From assembly GCF_020858115.1 (NCBI RefSeq), contig NZ_JACYMM010000004.1, positions 1-64,000 of the forward strand: a stretch of 64,000 bases of DNA. Reading direction: 5' to 3'. A model generated the notes under the pieces. It had not been told where the DNA came from. It searched no databases and saw only the letters and a program-made list of their open reading frames with translations. The position numbers and the translations under genes were made by a program. The stretch is from Janthinobacterium sp. FW305-129 (GTDB lineage Bacteria > Pseudomonadota > Gammaproteobacteria > Burkholderiales > Burkholderiaceae_D). This document shows, piece by piece, positions 62,481 through 64,000 of the stretch (its first letter is position 1; each line of letters opens with the position of its first letter).

Positions 62481-63037
62481 GTGCAAGACTGATGACAAAA
62501 ACGGCCGCCGTGGCGGCCTTGTGCTTGCTGGCCTTGCCGGCCATGGCCCACCCCGGCCATGGCGACAGCGTGGGCTTCCTGGCCGGTTTTGCCCATCCAT
62601 TCACGGGTATCGACCATTTGCTGGCCATGCTGGGCGTGGGTCTCTGGGGCGGCCAGCAGCGCCGCAGCCTGGCACAGCCCGCCACGTTTGTCGGCATGAT
62701 GCTGCTGGGCGCGCTGGCCGGCATGGTCGGATTGACGGTGCCTGGGCTGGAAACGGGCATCGCCGCCACAGTGGCGCTGGCGGGACTTGCCATCGCGCTG
62801 GCGCTGGCCTTGCCGAACTGGCTCGGTATGTTGCTCGTGGGTATGTTTGCGCTGGCGCATGGCAATGCGCATGGACAGGAATTGCCGGCCGCCTCGGCCG
62901 CGTGCGGCTTCCTGCTGGCCTCGGCCGTGCTGCTGTGGGCGGGACGCTGCATCGGCCAGGTACTGGCCGAGCGCCTGTTGCGCGTGGCCGGCGTGGCCTT
63001 GACGGCCGCCGGCGTGGTGCTGATGGGGGGGGCTTGA
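62477..63037 (+). CDS. ureJ: HupE/UreJ-family nickel-related membrane protein
   Basis: A 186-residue protein with N-terminal signal or first helix and about six more helices. The family metal motif [12 protein letters not shown] follows AHPGHGD, and a second His cluster [11 protein letters not shown] lies in the middle. HupE/UreJ proteins are thought to import nickel. Coupled to ureG by ATGA, it is the last gene of the operon. Confidence 0.93.
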
Positions 63038-63042
63038 GCGGC

Positions 63043-63654
63043 TTAAGCGCCGGGGCGCTTGTCGGACAGCACGATGGGCGCCGCCTTTTCCGGATGTAAA
63101 CCCTGGTGGCCCGCATACACGGCGGCAATCGCCGCCATGTCGGCGTCCTTGTCGCCCGTCAAATACAGATGGTCGACGACGCCCAGCACCTTGTTCGGGT
63201 AATCGATGTAGACCAGCAGCAGCGGCACCTTGGCGGCCAGCGCCAGGTGATAAAAGCCGCTTTTCCAGTTCGGACGGTAGCTGCGCGTCGCTTCCGGCGT
63301 GATGGCCAGCCAGTACCAGTCGGCGGCCAGCATGCGTTCGGCCTGGCGCTGTATCGTGCCGCTGGTGGTGCTGCGGTCGACGGGTTCGCCGCCCAGGTAG
63401 CGCAGCACCTTGCCCATGGGACCACGGAACAGCGAATCCTTGGCCAGCCAGCGGAACGGCAGCGACAGTGCCCATTTGCCGAACAGGCCCACCATGAAAT
63501 CCCAGTTGGACGTGTGCGGGTAGACGACGGCGATGCCGCGCGGCCCCGGCAGGGGGCGGAAGCGCATGCGCCAGCCAAACAGGTGCAGCACGCGCAGCGC
63601 GCTGCGCTGGTGCCAGGTTGGCAAGTCGCCCGCTTGTACAAATAAATCGTCCAT
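63043..63654 (-). CDS. Lysophospholipid acyltransferase-like (PlsC family)
   Basis: A 203-residue protein of the glycerophospholipid acyltransferase family. The catalytic HxxxxD box is H-T-S-N-W-D (YPHTSNWDF). The glycerol-phosphate motif, usually PEGTRS, is PEATRS here. No clear membrane helix is seen, so it is a short soluble or peripheral form. GAAGGGTATCA precedes the ATG. It converges on ureJ with 5 bp between. Confidence 0.82.
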   Translation of the reverse strand: MDDLFVQAGDLPTWHQRSALRVLHLFGWRMRFRPLPGPRGIAVVYPHTSNWDFMVGLFGKWALSLPFRWLAKDSLFRGPMGKVLRYLGGEPVDRSTTSGTIQRQAERMLAADWYWLAITPEATRSYRPNWKSGFYHLALAAKVPLLLVYIDYPNKVLGVVDHLYLTGDKDADMAAIAAVYAGHQGLHPEKAAPIVLSDKRPGA

Positions 63655-63903
63655 TGATACCCTTCAGTGACACTGTTCTTAATGGGATGGCGCTGGTGGC
63701 CATTTTCCTTGAAGCAAAATTCTGCGCAGGCATTCTATACGGGGCTGGCGGTGGCGACAAGCAGCCGAGGCCGCTATTCATGCGGTGTCGGGGCTGGTTG
63801 TACTGTCATTTTACCCATGCTTGCATCCTGTGCCGGGCACTAAATGCACAGTATGTGGTCAAAACTTGACGTAGTGTTGATTCATCCGACAGGGAGCCAT
63901 GGC

Positions 63904-64000
63904 ATGGAAAACAGTGTCAATGATGTACATGGAAACAATGTCCGAACGGACAAAGTGATGGCAGAGCTCGTCGAGCGTGGCGTGGCGTTTCATCACGCCC
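63904..64000 (+). CDS. Start of an unknown gene, cut by window end
   Basis: An open frame begins at ATG 63904 with GGGAG ten bases before it and stays open to the window edge (32 residues visible, MENSVNDVHG then VMAELVERGVAFHH). I recognise no family. A second ATG five bases earlier opens a frame that stops after 19 codons. The gap 63655-63903 holds no gene I can support. Confidence 0.5.
   Translation, partial: MENSVNDVHGNNVRTDKVMAELVERGVAFHHA

Noticed and set aside
63618..63869. 83-residue open frame after the acyltransferase start
   Set aside because: No ribosome site or recognisable feature; overlaps the acyltransferase start on the other strand.
63899..63958. Possible transposase-like start from ATG 63899
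   Set aside because: The frame stops after 19 codons; the frame from 63904 stays open and has better spacing to the ribosome site.

Overview
The window looks like chromosome of a high-GC betaproteobacterium of the order Burkholderiales, most likely family Oxalobacteraceae (a Janthinobacterium/Massilia/Duganella-type genome). This is an inference from gene content: a LysR-LlpE-RND efflux operon of the CeoAB-OpcM/BpeEF-OprC layout, the urease order ureD-A-B-C-E-F-G-J, and LigD/Ku end joining. No 16S gene or species marker is present. Genes are dense and many are coupled by 4-bp ATGA stop/start overlaps, which I used to choose starts.

Layout. 1-2890: three identical tRNA-Arg(ACG) genes with a large predicted lipoprotein gene between copies two and three. 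2.9-10 kb: an AraC regulator divergent from a phytanoyl-CoA-type dioxygenase, an FMN-dependent L-lactate/hydroxyacid dehydrogenase, a P-loop kinase-like protein, a CPBP membrane protease and a diguanylate cyclase. 10-15 kb: two GNAT acetyltransferases running into an OmpR-type two-component pair, then a secreted esterase and small unknown proteins. 15-25 kb: a D-2-hydroxyacid dehydrogenase and LysR regulator, divergent from a multidrug efflux operon (small secreted peptide, LlpE-like alpha/beta hydrolase lacking its nucleophile, MFP, RND pump, outer-membrane channel). 25-28.2 kb: a fasciclin protein and an array of five paralogous small secreted Ala/Lys-rich proteins in three transcription units, each unit with the same direct-repeat promoter box. 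28-35 kb: LigD, a multi-PAS hybrid kinase, Ku and an SDR, i.e. a non-homologous end-joining locus. 35-39 kb: TetR, a SulP transporter and a run of four small genes, one of which looks like an Imm1-family immunity protein. 39-49.4 kb: a type VI secretion island with immunity lipoprotein, phospholipase-type effector, VgrG, PAAR, TssG, TssF and divergent TssK, but no sheath, tube, ATPase or membrane-complex genes. 49.6-57.2 kb: two related sensor kinases and a GGDEF-EAL response regulator, probably one c-di-GMP signalling unit. 57.2-63 kb: a complete urease operon preceded by an NtrC-type palindrome and a sigma-54 promoter. The end holds an acyltransferase gene and the start of an unknown gene cut by the window edge.

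Most notable: (1) the five-paralog secreted protein array, with five in-phase 11-residue Ala/Lys repeats in four members and a shared TGTAA-N5-TGTAA promoter box, reminiscent of the acid-shock protein Asr and its RstA box; (2) a T6SS locus reduced to the baseplate wedge plus spike and cargo; (3) an efflux-operon hydrolase that appears catalytically dead; (4) NtrC/sigma-54 control of urease readable directly from the DNA.
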